Part shown: positions 8,893-17,299 of the stretch, piece by piece
Numbering within the stretch: position 1 is the first letter of the stretch
Layout: every line of letters starts with the position of its first letter
NCBI GenBank assembly: GCA_036939975.1
Contig: JALLPB010000315.1
Location: forward strand, 1 to 19,909
Reading direction: 5' to 3'
DNA length: 19,909 nucleotides
Source: Cyclostephanos tholiformis
Taxonomy: Eukaryota; Bacillariophyta; Thalassiosirophyceae; Thalassiosirales; Thalassiosiraceae
Program-made: the position numbers and the translations under genes
Notes under the pieces: model-generated
The model's database searches: none
Told to the model about the DNA's origin: nothing
Seen by the model: only the letters and a program-made list of their open reading frames with translations

Positions 8893-10261
8893 TTAATTGT
8901 TTCCATTACCATAAGATGGTCTCAACGTTTCCATTACAGCCTCCATGGTCCACTTGCCGACGAGATTCAGATCGTCCCTTGGGCATTCCATCGCACGGCT
9001 CCACGCCGAGGATAACGTTATCGGACGATCACCACGACTACGACCCTTCCCCTCCTCCCTCGCCTCCTCCTCCTCCTCCTCCCATTCCGACACCTGCGCC
9101 AAATAGTGCGCTACGTGCGCGTGCAGGCACTTGACGCCGCTCCCGTAATACCCCCCCCCACTAGCACTGCCGTTTTCGTCGTCGACGTCACGATTGTTCC
9201 CTCCGTCCCCCAATGATGCGTCGGCGGTAGGAGCTCGTCGTCGTCGCGCTATCCCCGCAACTCCCCTGGTCTCGTCCAATGCGCTCCTCCATCCCCTACG
9301 GATCGTAAATTCCCTATCCTCGTTCGTCAGTAGCTCCCAACGACATCGTCCGTACGATCCGTGCGCGCGTTCCATTGTGCGCATGCATTCGATCGACGAT
9401 CGCAATCGTTCTTCCACGGACGATACGCCGCTCGATATCGATTTTTCGATTTCGGATACGTGCATGCGCAATATCGGCGACGTGAGCCAGTATAGCGTCG
9501 GGAATGGCTCGACTATCATTGATGTCGATGTTGTCGTTGATGTTGTTGATGATGTTGTGATTGTCTTCGCATCGCCTCCTCCTCCCCCGTCTCGTTGACC
9601 ACTCCCCTCATGATCATCCTCCTTTCCATTCTCTTTCTCCTCCTCTTCTCCCTCCTGATCCTCCTCCTCCTCCTGATCCACCTGATTTTTACCCTCCTCC
9701 TCATCCTCCTCATCCTCCTCCTCGATTTTCTTCGCGGATCTAGTCGTGCCACCGACGCGTCGACGACCCTTGTGCGATCGTCCGTCGGCCTTCCCCCCCC
9801 CGTAGTATTCGCGCAATGCCAGCGGATACAGCTTCACGACGCACGGTCGCGACGACGGTCGCGACGTCTTCCTCGGGTCCATCTCCCCCCCCCCCCCCCC
9901 CCCCCCCTCCCTCGCGGCGACGTCGATGCGATTTTCCTCGGCACGACACGCGACTATCGCGGGTACGGCGTGGGACAGGGACGACGATAATTCGTCCTCG
10001 AGTTCGCGCGATATACGAGCGGATACGCATACCGCGTTGCCCGGGACGTATCCCAATTGACCAAGTAGGTCCACCTCGTCATATGGATCGAGACGTCCAT
10101 CCTCATCAGCATCGTCGTCGTGTCGGTCATCGACGATGTCGGGGAAATCGTCGCCTTCGGGTTCGGCGCGGCGGGCACGTCCGACGACTCGGCGGACCTC
10201 CCGCCTCCGCGTCATGACGCCGATCGGGACGTATCCCCTGTCGGACGGGACGCCGGCCCCC

Positions 10262-10292
<31 letters not shown>

Positions 10293-10566
10293 ATGACGCG
10301 ATCGACGACATCGATGACGACGAGGAGGAGGCGGCCTCGGATATCGCGCGTGCCCTCCGACTGCGACGTCGTGCGCACTTGCCGGGACGACGGCGTCTAC
10401 CGCCGCCGCCGCCGCCGCCGCCAATGATACTCATCCCCAGGCCCTCCCCCGTAGAAGAACAATGCCACCGTCGCCCCTCCTCGGTCGGTGGCGATCGCGG
10501 TCCGACCTCGACATCGGCGACGTCGACGAGGTCATCGACGATGATCGGGGTGCTTGTTTCGGTCAT
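8893..10566 (-). CDS. DUF501-family protein with low-complexity insertions
   Basis: This is a 557-residue single-exon protein. Two blocks identify the DUF501 family: FPTLYWLTSPILRMHVSEIE at residues 355-374, and GVAGIA (435-440) followed by GVKCLHAHVAHYLAQ (477-491). The late DLNLVGKW (532-539) corresponds to the NPVG-type end of bacterial members. The upstream VPAIVACRAEENRI (201-214) may match the Cys-containing start of the domain. DUF501 is known mainly from bacteria such as actinobacteria, at under 200 residues, and its function is unknown. Here the domain is split by Gly runs, a Glu/Asp-rich stretch (281-320) and a Ser/Thr-rich stretch (335-350). The N-terminal 180 residues are Arg/Gly/Ser-rich and look disordered. 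The gene is convergent with the U-box gene, 125 bp away. An unrecognised intron or a length error in the G-runs could change details. Confidence 0.75.
9885..9907. repeat. 23-nt poly-C (poly-G on the coding strand) inside the DUF501 gene
   Basis: A pure C run of 23 nt encodes the glycine run at residues 221-227 of the DUF501 protein. The reading frame is open and sensible on both sides, so the length shown is probably right modulo 3. Such tracts are prone to slippage and sequencing error. Confidence 0.9.
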
Positions 10567-10781
10567 ATCCTACTCTACTTCTTATTTCGCACTATCATGA
10601 TGATGATGACTCACTCCACCATGATTCGCATATAGCCGTAGAGTGGAGACCATTCGTAAAATCGGGCGGTTCCGTATCGGGCGGTTTTTCGGGCGGTTCT
10701 CTCCCCTCTCCCGCCACCGTTGCAGCTAGTTATTACCTACCTACATATTCCCATTTCTAACCCAAGCCCCCTACCATGCGC

Positions 10782-10860
10782 ACCCTGACTGATCGGGGCA
10801 GCCGCATGCACCCCAACTGGTCGGGGCAGCCGCACGCACCCCAAGGTCGGGGCAGACAAT
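10782..10860. repeat. 28-bp tandem repeat, 2.8 copies
   Basis: Units start at 10782, 10810 and 10838. The unit reads ACCCYRACTGRTCGGGGCAG followed by CCGCAYGC; the third copy is shortened. A diverged pair of the same unit occurs at 13140-13184. Confidence 0.8.
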
Positions 10861-10874
10861 AGTGCAAAAGAGAC

Positions 10875-10896
10875 GGCGGCACCACATCGTGCCGCC
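10875..10896. repeat. perfect 8-bp stem hairpin
   Basis: GGCGGCAC, a 6-nt loop CACATC, then GTGCCGCC. It lies in the middle of the inverted-repeat element. The GC-rich stem should fold stably as RNA or as a DNA cruciform; no function is known. Confidence 0.7.
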
Positions 10897-10974
10897 ATTG
10901 AATAGGTATATATATTTTATGGCCACCGATGGAGGTGGAGGGGTGGTGGAGTACATGACGGCAAAAATAAGATC

Positions 10975-11000
10975 ACTGGTTCAGACACCAGTTTTTTTTT
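10975..11000 (+). terminator. hairpin followed by nine T, terminator-like
   Basis: ACTGGT, loop TCAGAC, ACCAGT, running into a nine-T tract. T-runs of this length stop RNA polymerase III, so this could end a short Pol III transcript arising inside the element. I found no A or B box matching consensus, so the idea is weak. Confidence 0.3.
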
Positions 11001-11274
11001 GCTATTTTAGCTTGGCGGGAGAGAACCGCTTAAAAAAACCGCCCCATTCAGAACCGCCCCATTCAACTGTCTCGTAGAGTGCTAACCACTGCAGTGGACG
11101 ATGCCAGGAAAATCTCGTTGCATTAGCTCCGAGTACAAGCTTGTGGTTACGTATACATAATGAAATACTGTTTTTCTCCCCAGTCTGACCTTGGAGGTCG
11201 TGAAATCAACCCAACAAGGTTGCGATGGATATGCACTCCCTCTGCAATGGCTGGCGGATGCTTTCGCATCTGAG

Positions 11275-11428
11275 TGATCACTAATTTTCTCGTAGCTCCC
11301 TGTTTCGATGGACACCCGAGGACATCAAAGATCCAAAGCTCTGAATTCATGCGATCACTAGCTTTCTCATATCCTCCTTTTGGATGGACATGATTTGTTG
11401 ATGCCAAAGATCCTAAGCTCCAGAATCA
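11275..11428. repeat. tandem duplication of a roughly 77-bp unit
   Basis: Both units begin GATCACTARYTTTCTC and share TCGATGGACA/TGGATGGACA and CAAAGATCCWAAGCTC; overall identity is about 70 percent by eye. On the minus strand one unit stays open and encodes ELWIFDVLGCPSKQ, the other ELRIFGINKSCPSKRR before a stop. The pair may be a relic of a repeat-containing coding region or a non-coding duplication. Confidence 0.6.
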
Positions 11429-11901
11429 GAGTCGGAGAAGCTCATTCGTGTAAAATGCACAACATGCCAATGCCTTGAATGCCATTGTTTTTTTGTGTTT
11501 GACCCTCTCAACCACCTATCTACTGCCACATTCATAGCATTGATCAAAAGACCCAGCATCCACCAAAATCTTCAACCCTCCCTCCACTCCCTAAGGTGAT
11601 TCTGGCTCTAATCTAGTAGCCTTGAAGCTACAGGGAGTTTAAGATACAAAATCGGGCGGGAAGCCCCCGCCATTTCTCACTTTCCCTCCATTTCTTAAAC
11701 TCTTTGCACTATTAGTGTAATTCGTATTAGGACTTTGTTCAATTTGATAGCAGACCTAAGTCTTCTACAATCAATTACACGCATAGCCGGTAATGACAAG
11801 CTTCTCTTCTTTCTTTCCCTTTTTGTCTTCTTATTGCATTTATCTACATTAGGTGTTGAAATCAAAGGCACAATGAGCTTTTCCTCCCCAAGGAAAAATT
11901 A

Positions 11902-12124
11902 TCCCTTTCTCCGAGGCATGGCCACCCAGCGGTCTTTCTTTATTTTCTTTTTTTTGGAGGGTACAACCACAACATACAGTGCTGGTCAGTGGCAGTACCC
12001 CCCCTCCGCCCAATATTCTCCCCTCCGCCCAATATTTTCCCCTCCGCCCAATGGATATTTAGTGGTTGTGCCCTCAAAAAAGAAAAAGAAAGACAGCTGG
12101 GTGGCAATGCCTCGGAGAAAGGGG
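11902..12124. mobile_element. TA-flanked 223-bp MITE (Tc1/mariner or Stowaway type)
   Basis: Terminal inverted repeats of about 65 bp: left arm 11902-11970, right arm 12062-12124. Both begin YCCCTTTCTCCGAGGCAT and continue CCACCCAGC, GTCTTTCTT and ACAACCAC; about 90 percent match with two small gaps. The element is flanked by TA on both sides (11900-11901 and 12125-12126), the target duplication of Tc1/mariner/pogo transposons. It has no coding capacity. The centre holds three 19-bp repeats with CCAAT. A pogo-type transposase like that at 547-1938 could move it, but the TIRs of that element are not visible for comparison. Confidence 0.8.
12001..12055. repeat. 19-bp tandem repeat in the MITE core
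   Basis: Three units start at 12001, 12020 and 12039. The unit is CCCCTCCGCCCAATATTYT; the third copy is truncated. Each copy contains CCAAT on the plus strand. Confidence 0.85.
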
Positions 12125-12129
12125 TAATA

Positions 12130-13139
12130 CTCATTCGTGCAATAATTGAGACACTGCAGCCAAGCTAGCTGGGGAATTTGCACAATCACATGAGCAGTGA
12201 CCAAACCAGGTATCCAACATGTTAAATCAACAATGCAGGGTATATTATTTTGGGTGAAACACCGGAAGGGAAAGAAGGCTAGTTGAGAATGGCAGGTGAA
12301 GAACCAGGGTTTTGAGATAATTGGTTTTGCATCCCAAACATGATGCATTGCTGGCTACCCAATGTGCTTGGGGCTTTACCAAAGTGCAAGGGCTAGCCCT
12401 TCTCAGCATGCCATGGATTGCTTGCCATTGTTCCTTGCAGAGGAATAGATTGCCATCCCTCTCATGCACTAACACACATTTGCAGGATGAGGGTTCGGAT
12501 GAATTGCCCCCCCTCATTTTAAGATTATGCTTAACATTTGGATGTATGAGCAGTCTGGCTTATTGTTTATGTTTTATCAGAGTGCAGAGGATTTAGTGAT
12601 AAGTTAGATGTCTTACTATGGACAGTTGACCGTACCTTTTTACATACTGCCACCTCCTTAAACTATTAGGCCGACTCATCTAGCCTTATGATAAAATGAT
12701 TAATTCCTCAGTGGATATTATATTTGCCGGTGTTATAGTACATATTTATAGTATGTAACTATGATGTTTACATCATAATTTATGTGTTTTGTTAGGCACT
12801 ACTAAAAAAAATCACATGCAGTCACTCATTTAATGTACGGGGAAATGAAAGCAAAATCCACCCTGTTCTAAAGGGTGCAACAAAGACACACTTAACTTTG
12901 GCTCTCATTTGCCTGGAGTATCTTCTTGTTAAAATGCATTGACAAGTCGCTTGTGTAATACTGGTTCCTGTGTCTAGTTCCTGTAGGATTCTGTTGTGAC
13001 AGGAAAATAGCTCTGTCCCCGCATAATTGCACTGGGGATGAGAGAATCCCCATTATCTGCCAAGGAATTCCTGGCCATCATCTGTTCTGCAAAAAAAGGG
13101 CTATTTTTTAGATCAACTACCCAACCCCCAGCATAGATA
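12130..13139. other. intergenic, no supported gene
   Basis: AT-rich DNA with stops in all frames at short intervals. Only small palindromes were seen, for example ATGATG-TTTA-CATCAT at about 12761 and GGGGAT-GAGAGA-ATCCCC at about 13034. I see no gene and no RNA gene. Confidence 0.5.
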
Positions 13140-13184
13140 ACCCTAACAATTGGGTCAGCCATGTGCAACCCTAACTATCGGGGC
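13140..13184. repeat. diverged copy of the 28-bp repeat, two units
   Basis: ACCCTAACAATTGGGTCAGC then CATGTGC, followed by ACCCTAACTATCGGGGCA. Spacing (27 bp) and order match the array at 10782-10860, so both belong to one repeat family. Confidence 0.55.
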
Positions 13185-13250
13185 AAAAAAGTTTTTCCAC
13201 AATGGCCCGCCTGGGATTCGATTGTTTTTCAAGCTTTTTTTATATACTTG

Positions 13251-13410
13251 TGTTGTTTTTGGACTTTTCAAACATCACAATTATTTTTGATGCCGGTCAA
13301 AAAAACTCATTATATATTTTTTCACTTGTTCTTTATCACGCCGACAGATTAACTTTCAAAAACTACTCACCAGTCAACACGGGTGTGATATTTTAAAAGT
13401 CCAAAACAGA
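13251..13410. repeat. short imperfect inverted repeat
   Basis: TTTTGGACTTTTCAAACATCACA at 13257-13279 pairs with TGTGATATTTTAAAAGTCCAAAA at 13384-13406. Arms are about 23 bp with a 104-bp spacer of AT-rich DNA. It may be an old MITE or chance in AT-rich sequence. Confidence 0.45.
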
Positions 13411-13816
13411 CAGGTGAGTTTGAAAAGGCAACATTTTAACAATACATGTATCATTGAACCAGCTTGAAATCACTGGTGAGTTGCTTCATCTTGATGAGTG
13501 TAGTCAAAAATGATTAAAAAGCATACAAGATTAACCCCATTTTTTTCATGTTTTGTACTACCGTTTTCGCCGGGGCATAAGCAACACCAAAACTACAAAG
13601 TGCGAAGGTTTTTTTCTGTCGCATTAGTTTTTTGGGGGTTTTGTACCATGGCTGCGTTGGAATTAAAATAAAGCTTCCCTCCATTTTCTACGTCCCACGT
13701 TTGTACTGTTCCTTTGTGCTCCAAAATTGGCGGGGGGAGTGCGCCAAACTCACATCTCACATCCCCAACCTCTTCTGAATTGACAAATTTGTCCGGCAAT
13801 CTCTCCCTTGTTGGCA

Positions 13817-13986
13817 TGCCTCGCACCATCATTGCTCGGCCGCCGAGAGGTGCGTCCGGCAAGAACCTCAGGCCGTATGCAGTCCGCCAGAAGCTGCAGC
13901 CGCTGGAGGAGTGCAACCGTCTTCAGTGGTCATGGAAGCACTCGATCCGTAGCAACAACGAGCGTGAGAAAAACACGCTGCTATGA
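13817..13986 (+). pseudogene. truncated pogo-like transposase 5' fragment
   Basis: Starting at ATG 13817 the frame reads MPRTIIARPPRGASGKNLRP, then YAVRQKLQPLEECNRLQ. This lines up with the start of the intact transposase (MPRSVQPGGISGKMRARYTA, then RRKVALLASARRIQ): shared MPR, P.G, SGK, R.Y..R.K and R.Q. Similarity stops after residue 38 and the frame ends at residue 56, so the HTH is cut and the catalytic core is absent. The nearby 400 bp show no DDE motifs. It is either a decayed copy or an internally deleted, non-autonomous element. Confidence 0.6.
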
Positions 13987-14860
13987 ACACGTCGCTTTCG
14001 GGCATCGGCATCGGAGTTTGTGCCAAACTTTTTTCAAATGCCGTTTTCTGGATTCGATTTTTTGGTAGAAATGGGCGAAGTTAACGTCGATGCTTGAGAG
14101 AGGTATTGTGCTTATCAATAAGTGACGACGTTGCCGCACAATATTTTTTTAAAGATGACAGCTTTAAACCTGCCAACAAGATTCGTATAGAAATCAGGAG
14201 AGGGTGATTAAAAAACCTAAACGAGCTCGTAATTAACAATTAGTATGTTTGGTATATTATATGGTATGGAATAATGACTAGTCTGCCCCGGTTCATAAAA
14301 ATCATTACTTTGCTTTTTTGTTATACTGCCACGGGAGGGAAAAATAAGGCTGGCCTCAGACGCNTTATATTTCTTTCTTTCTTACGAATTATTAATATTT
14401 ATTTTTACGGCTCATGTCAGGTCCAGAAAAGTGACCATAGGGGTTAAACTGTTAATAATACTTACTCTAAGCTTATTTCCTGCAACTATGGTAAGTGCGT
14501 CCATGTAAAACAGCATCCGAAACACTAAAGAAATAAGTGCCAGACACACTTTTCAACCATGTGGCTGCCGTCATCTCACTGCCACCTTGGTGCCCACCAC
14601 CAAGCACTGAGACATACAACAATCAGCCAAGACCATTAGCCATTGTTTCTGTTAGAGAAGGGCATGGTAGGTAGTGATGAGATGCCATTATGGTAGTCAG
14701 CAGACACCATGACTGGGGGGGTAGGCAAAATTGTTTTGCTAGCTACATATGTAGTAAAATGGATCCATGAGCAGTTTTTGCCACCTGTAGCTTGAAGCAT
14801 TGGATTTCTGTATATCAGATGTCTGCTGAAGAACATTGAAAAGTGTCTCAAGGAGTACTT
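13987..14860. other. intergenic, with one ambiguous base
   Basis: AT-rich DNA with no supported gene. Position 14364 is an N, marking an unresolved base or a collapsed gap, so continuity here is not fully secure. A GTCTGCCCCGGTTC stretch at 14281 is the reverse complement of part of the 28-bp repeat unit end (CGGGGCAGAC). Confidence 0.5.
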
Positions 14861-14865
14861 TTGGT

Positions 14866-14990
14866 AAAGTGCTTCTTTTGAAACACTTATTCAAAAGTGT
14901 TCCTCTTCATGAAGGAATTTGTGGACAACATACTAATTCCAAAAGAAAGTGCTTCTTTTGGAACTGCAAGAGTGTTCCAAAAGGTACACT
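14866..14990. repeat. compound short repeats around AAAGTGCTTCTTTTG
   Basis: The 15-mer AAAGTGCTTCTTTTG occurs exactly at 14866-14880 and 14946-14960, 80 bp apart. Each is followed by an inverted partner (TTCAAAAGTGTTCC at 14890, GTGTTCCAAAAGGTACACTT at 14973). The pattern suggests a diverged tandem pair of a palindromic unit. Confidence 0.6.
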
Positions 14991-15329
14991 TTTTGTTGTA
15001 TGAAAAATCAACAATTTCTTGTATTTTATTGTAGTTTGTTATGAGCCACATAGGATTAGATACTAAAGTTACCTCTAATCTACATCGTTTACTTCATGAA
15101 AAAAAATCAGAGGCAAGGGCTAACCCGCCATATTTCCGTCAACCTCAATGACTATGTAACCAAAGCTTGGCACGATATCTTTTAGCAAGAAAGTCATGGG
15201 CTAGTTTTTCATGAGAAATTTAGTTCTTCATGCATTTTTTTAGTTTTTTGCACACAAAAAAGTTCCTACTTTAGTAGTCTCTACTGGGGCCCATGAATTA
15301 TTTAGTTTTTTGGGCATTTTTCAGTTTTT

Positions 15330-15440
15330 CATGAATCATGAAGTCTACTGCTTTCAAATAAAGATTTCTACGAGGAGGTTGACATAAAAAAGTCATTTCT
15401 CAAAATAAGAACAAGTTATTTTAAAATTTTGTTTTTAAGC
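15330..15440 (+). repeat. dispersed AT-rich repeat, copy B
   Basis: Related to 6623-6722: CATGAATCATG, GTCTACTG, TTCAAATAAAGATTYCTAYG and TTTCTCRAAATAAGAA occur in the same order, with one 14-bp insertion here. The 150 bp before it carry degenerate TTTAGTTTTT/CATGA units that may be the eroded equivalent of the 19-bp array next to copy A. Confidence 0.6.
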
Positions 15441-15449
15441 ATAACTCGT

Positions 15450-17299
15450 AAGGATATTTAGTTTTCTAATATTCATTTGCCACCACCTCAAAACTACTTC
15501 TTGTTTCATCTTGAACAAGAAATTTCACCTCATGATGTAAATATGATTGGTCCAAAAACCCACTGATTTGATGAATTCAGCTAGAGTACATACAATATTG
15601 AAAAATATTATAACTTGCTGACTATTAATCCCATCTCAAAAAGTAGTTAGTAGATTGCCTGCAGAAAGAGCTCAACTAGTTAGCCACTAATGCAGAGGCA
15701 TATTTTATGTATTGTGCATCAAACCTATTATGGTACTTTCCTTTTGGGGTTTACCATGAGGCTCTCATGAGATTGATAGTGGCTACAAACAAGCATGATT
15801 AGTCAAGTGAGATTATCTTTGCAACTTAGTCCTTAGCCCCTGAGGCACAAGGCACAGGTGCAAAACAAGTTGAATCATTTTTCAGTTGCAAATGAAGAAC
15901 CTAATGGTTAATAATCTTATATTATGAGAGGATGAATAAGAATAAATAAAAATAGCAGCTCAATGCACAAGGCATTGTGCTGCACTTGTCAATGAAGAAA
16001 TTTCCCCACTTCTCATTTCCCTCCTTCTCATTTCCCTCCCTCTGAATTGGTTTACAACTTGATCACTGGTGTTGATGGTAGATCTTCTCCAATCTCTCTC
16101 TCCGTGATGTTGGTTGAAAGATGGTGAGCTCAATGTGAGCTTGATGCGTGATGGTCAGTGGCAATGATGATGGCGTTGTCAAAGCCATTCACAGCCAAAG
16201 TGTTCATTTAGATGACATTTGTGGTTTGCAGTGGCAGTGGTGAACAGTGGTGATAAATCTGTGGACAGTAGAGGAATATTTCTTGCTGTATTTGGTTACC
16301 CAAGATCCTGATTTTGCTCTGTGCAGTAGCAGTAGGAGAAACCCTCTCTCTCTTCCCCCCTCCTCCCCTCCATTCCCATCAGTATTCAGATCACAAGTAA
16401 GTTGATCCATTCATGTCACAAGTCCATGGATAGGTTGTAACCAAAAGTCATTATTTATTTGGTGTTCAGACCAAGTTATTTATCACTACCTCAAGTGCTG
16501 CTGCAGTAAACAGAAATATCACAATCTTGTTGAGGTGGGCATGCAGTAGAGGCAGAGTGGCAGTATGATGAGAACAATATTCTCCTGACCGCAAAAGGGC
16601 AAGAGAATGCTATCAAAGGAGAGAGGACATTTCCCATGGCCTTTCTGTATTGACTCGAAAATTATCTGGTTCTGAGAAGACTACATCACAATGCACATTA
16701 TCTGGACATGAACAATATGACTTACATAAGATCATAGCAATCTTTGTATTTGCTTTGTTGCCATGGCAACCCACCTTTAGAGGACCGGGACTAGTCTTCA
16801 CTGGTTTGCAAACAGGATAACATTGAAGTTTTCTGGAGGTCAAACTTGCAACCCTTCAAGGGAGTGTCTGGTGGTGATTTGGCTCCCATCAATGCCAATA
16901 ATGGAGGAGAAAAAAGGATTGTTCCAGGGGTGACATTTGAAGAGTTGAGAATTGTTCCCATCCTTCCCTCCCAATCATTTGGGACTCACCAGCATTCATT
17001 GTCCTTGTTCTCTTCCTTTGATTCTGCAGGGTCCAGGCAGTACCAAGAAGATATTGTATTTACAGTCAAGCAATAAAATGATATAAATCGTGCAAATTTT
17101 GATAAGACTAGGTACATTTATGTTTCAAATTAGCCTATGTAATTGTCGATGAGATTGGTCAGCATGTCTTAATTTGAGAAAATAAGAGGGCACCATAGCC
17201 TTAGTTTAAAGTACTCAAGTCAGAGGAAAAGAAAAGGTACTGATGGAAACCATTCTTGTGTGTTTGAGACCATGCAAATTCTGGTAGATAGACAGGCGG
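15450..17299. other. intergenic, no supported gene
   Basis: AT-rich and microsatellite-poor DNA. A 16-bp CTTCTCATTTCCCTCC unit is repeated twice near 16012-16043. Open frames at 16204-16410 (-), 16613-16843 (-) and 16846-17076 (+) have no recognisable domain and no convincing splice partners, so I do not call them. The stretch near 17299 must hold the 3' end of the minus-strand gene that follows. Confidence 0.45.

Larger units (their letters stand above)
10664..11060. mobile_element. 397-bp inverted-repeat (MITE-like) element upstream of the DUF501 gene
   Basis: The left arm (10664-10715) and the reverse complement of the right arm (11014-11060) share the pattern GGCGGTTCYG, GGGCGGTTTTT, GCGGTTCTCTCCC, CGCC with small gaps, about 50 bp each. 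Each arm also repeats a 15-16-bp GGGCGGTT unit internally. The interior has a 28-bp tandem repeat and two hairpins. No target-site duplication was convincing. The left edge is 97 bp from the DUF501 start codon, so it lies in that gene's likely 5' region. It has no coding capacity and would need a transposase from elsewhere. Confidence 0.6.

Noticed and set aside
9194..10600. Several plus-strand open frames (9194-9598, 9595-9990, 9816-10217, 10136-10600)
   Set aside because: Mirror frames of the DUF501 gene, made of Pro, Arg, Leu or Ser runs from its low-complexity DNA.
10971..11000. Possible tRNA-like B box (GGTTCAGACACC) before a T run
   Set aside because: It does not match the B-box consensus, no A box is found, and no cloverleaf can be built.
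11735..12127. 130-codon plus-strand open frame
   Set aside because: It runs through the MITE and both its arms, so it is a by-product of the inverted repeat.
16846..17076. 76-codon plus-strand open frame (and 16613-16843 on minus)
   Set aside because: Looked protein-like at first, but no motif, no splice partner and no support from neighbours.
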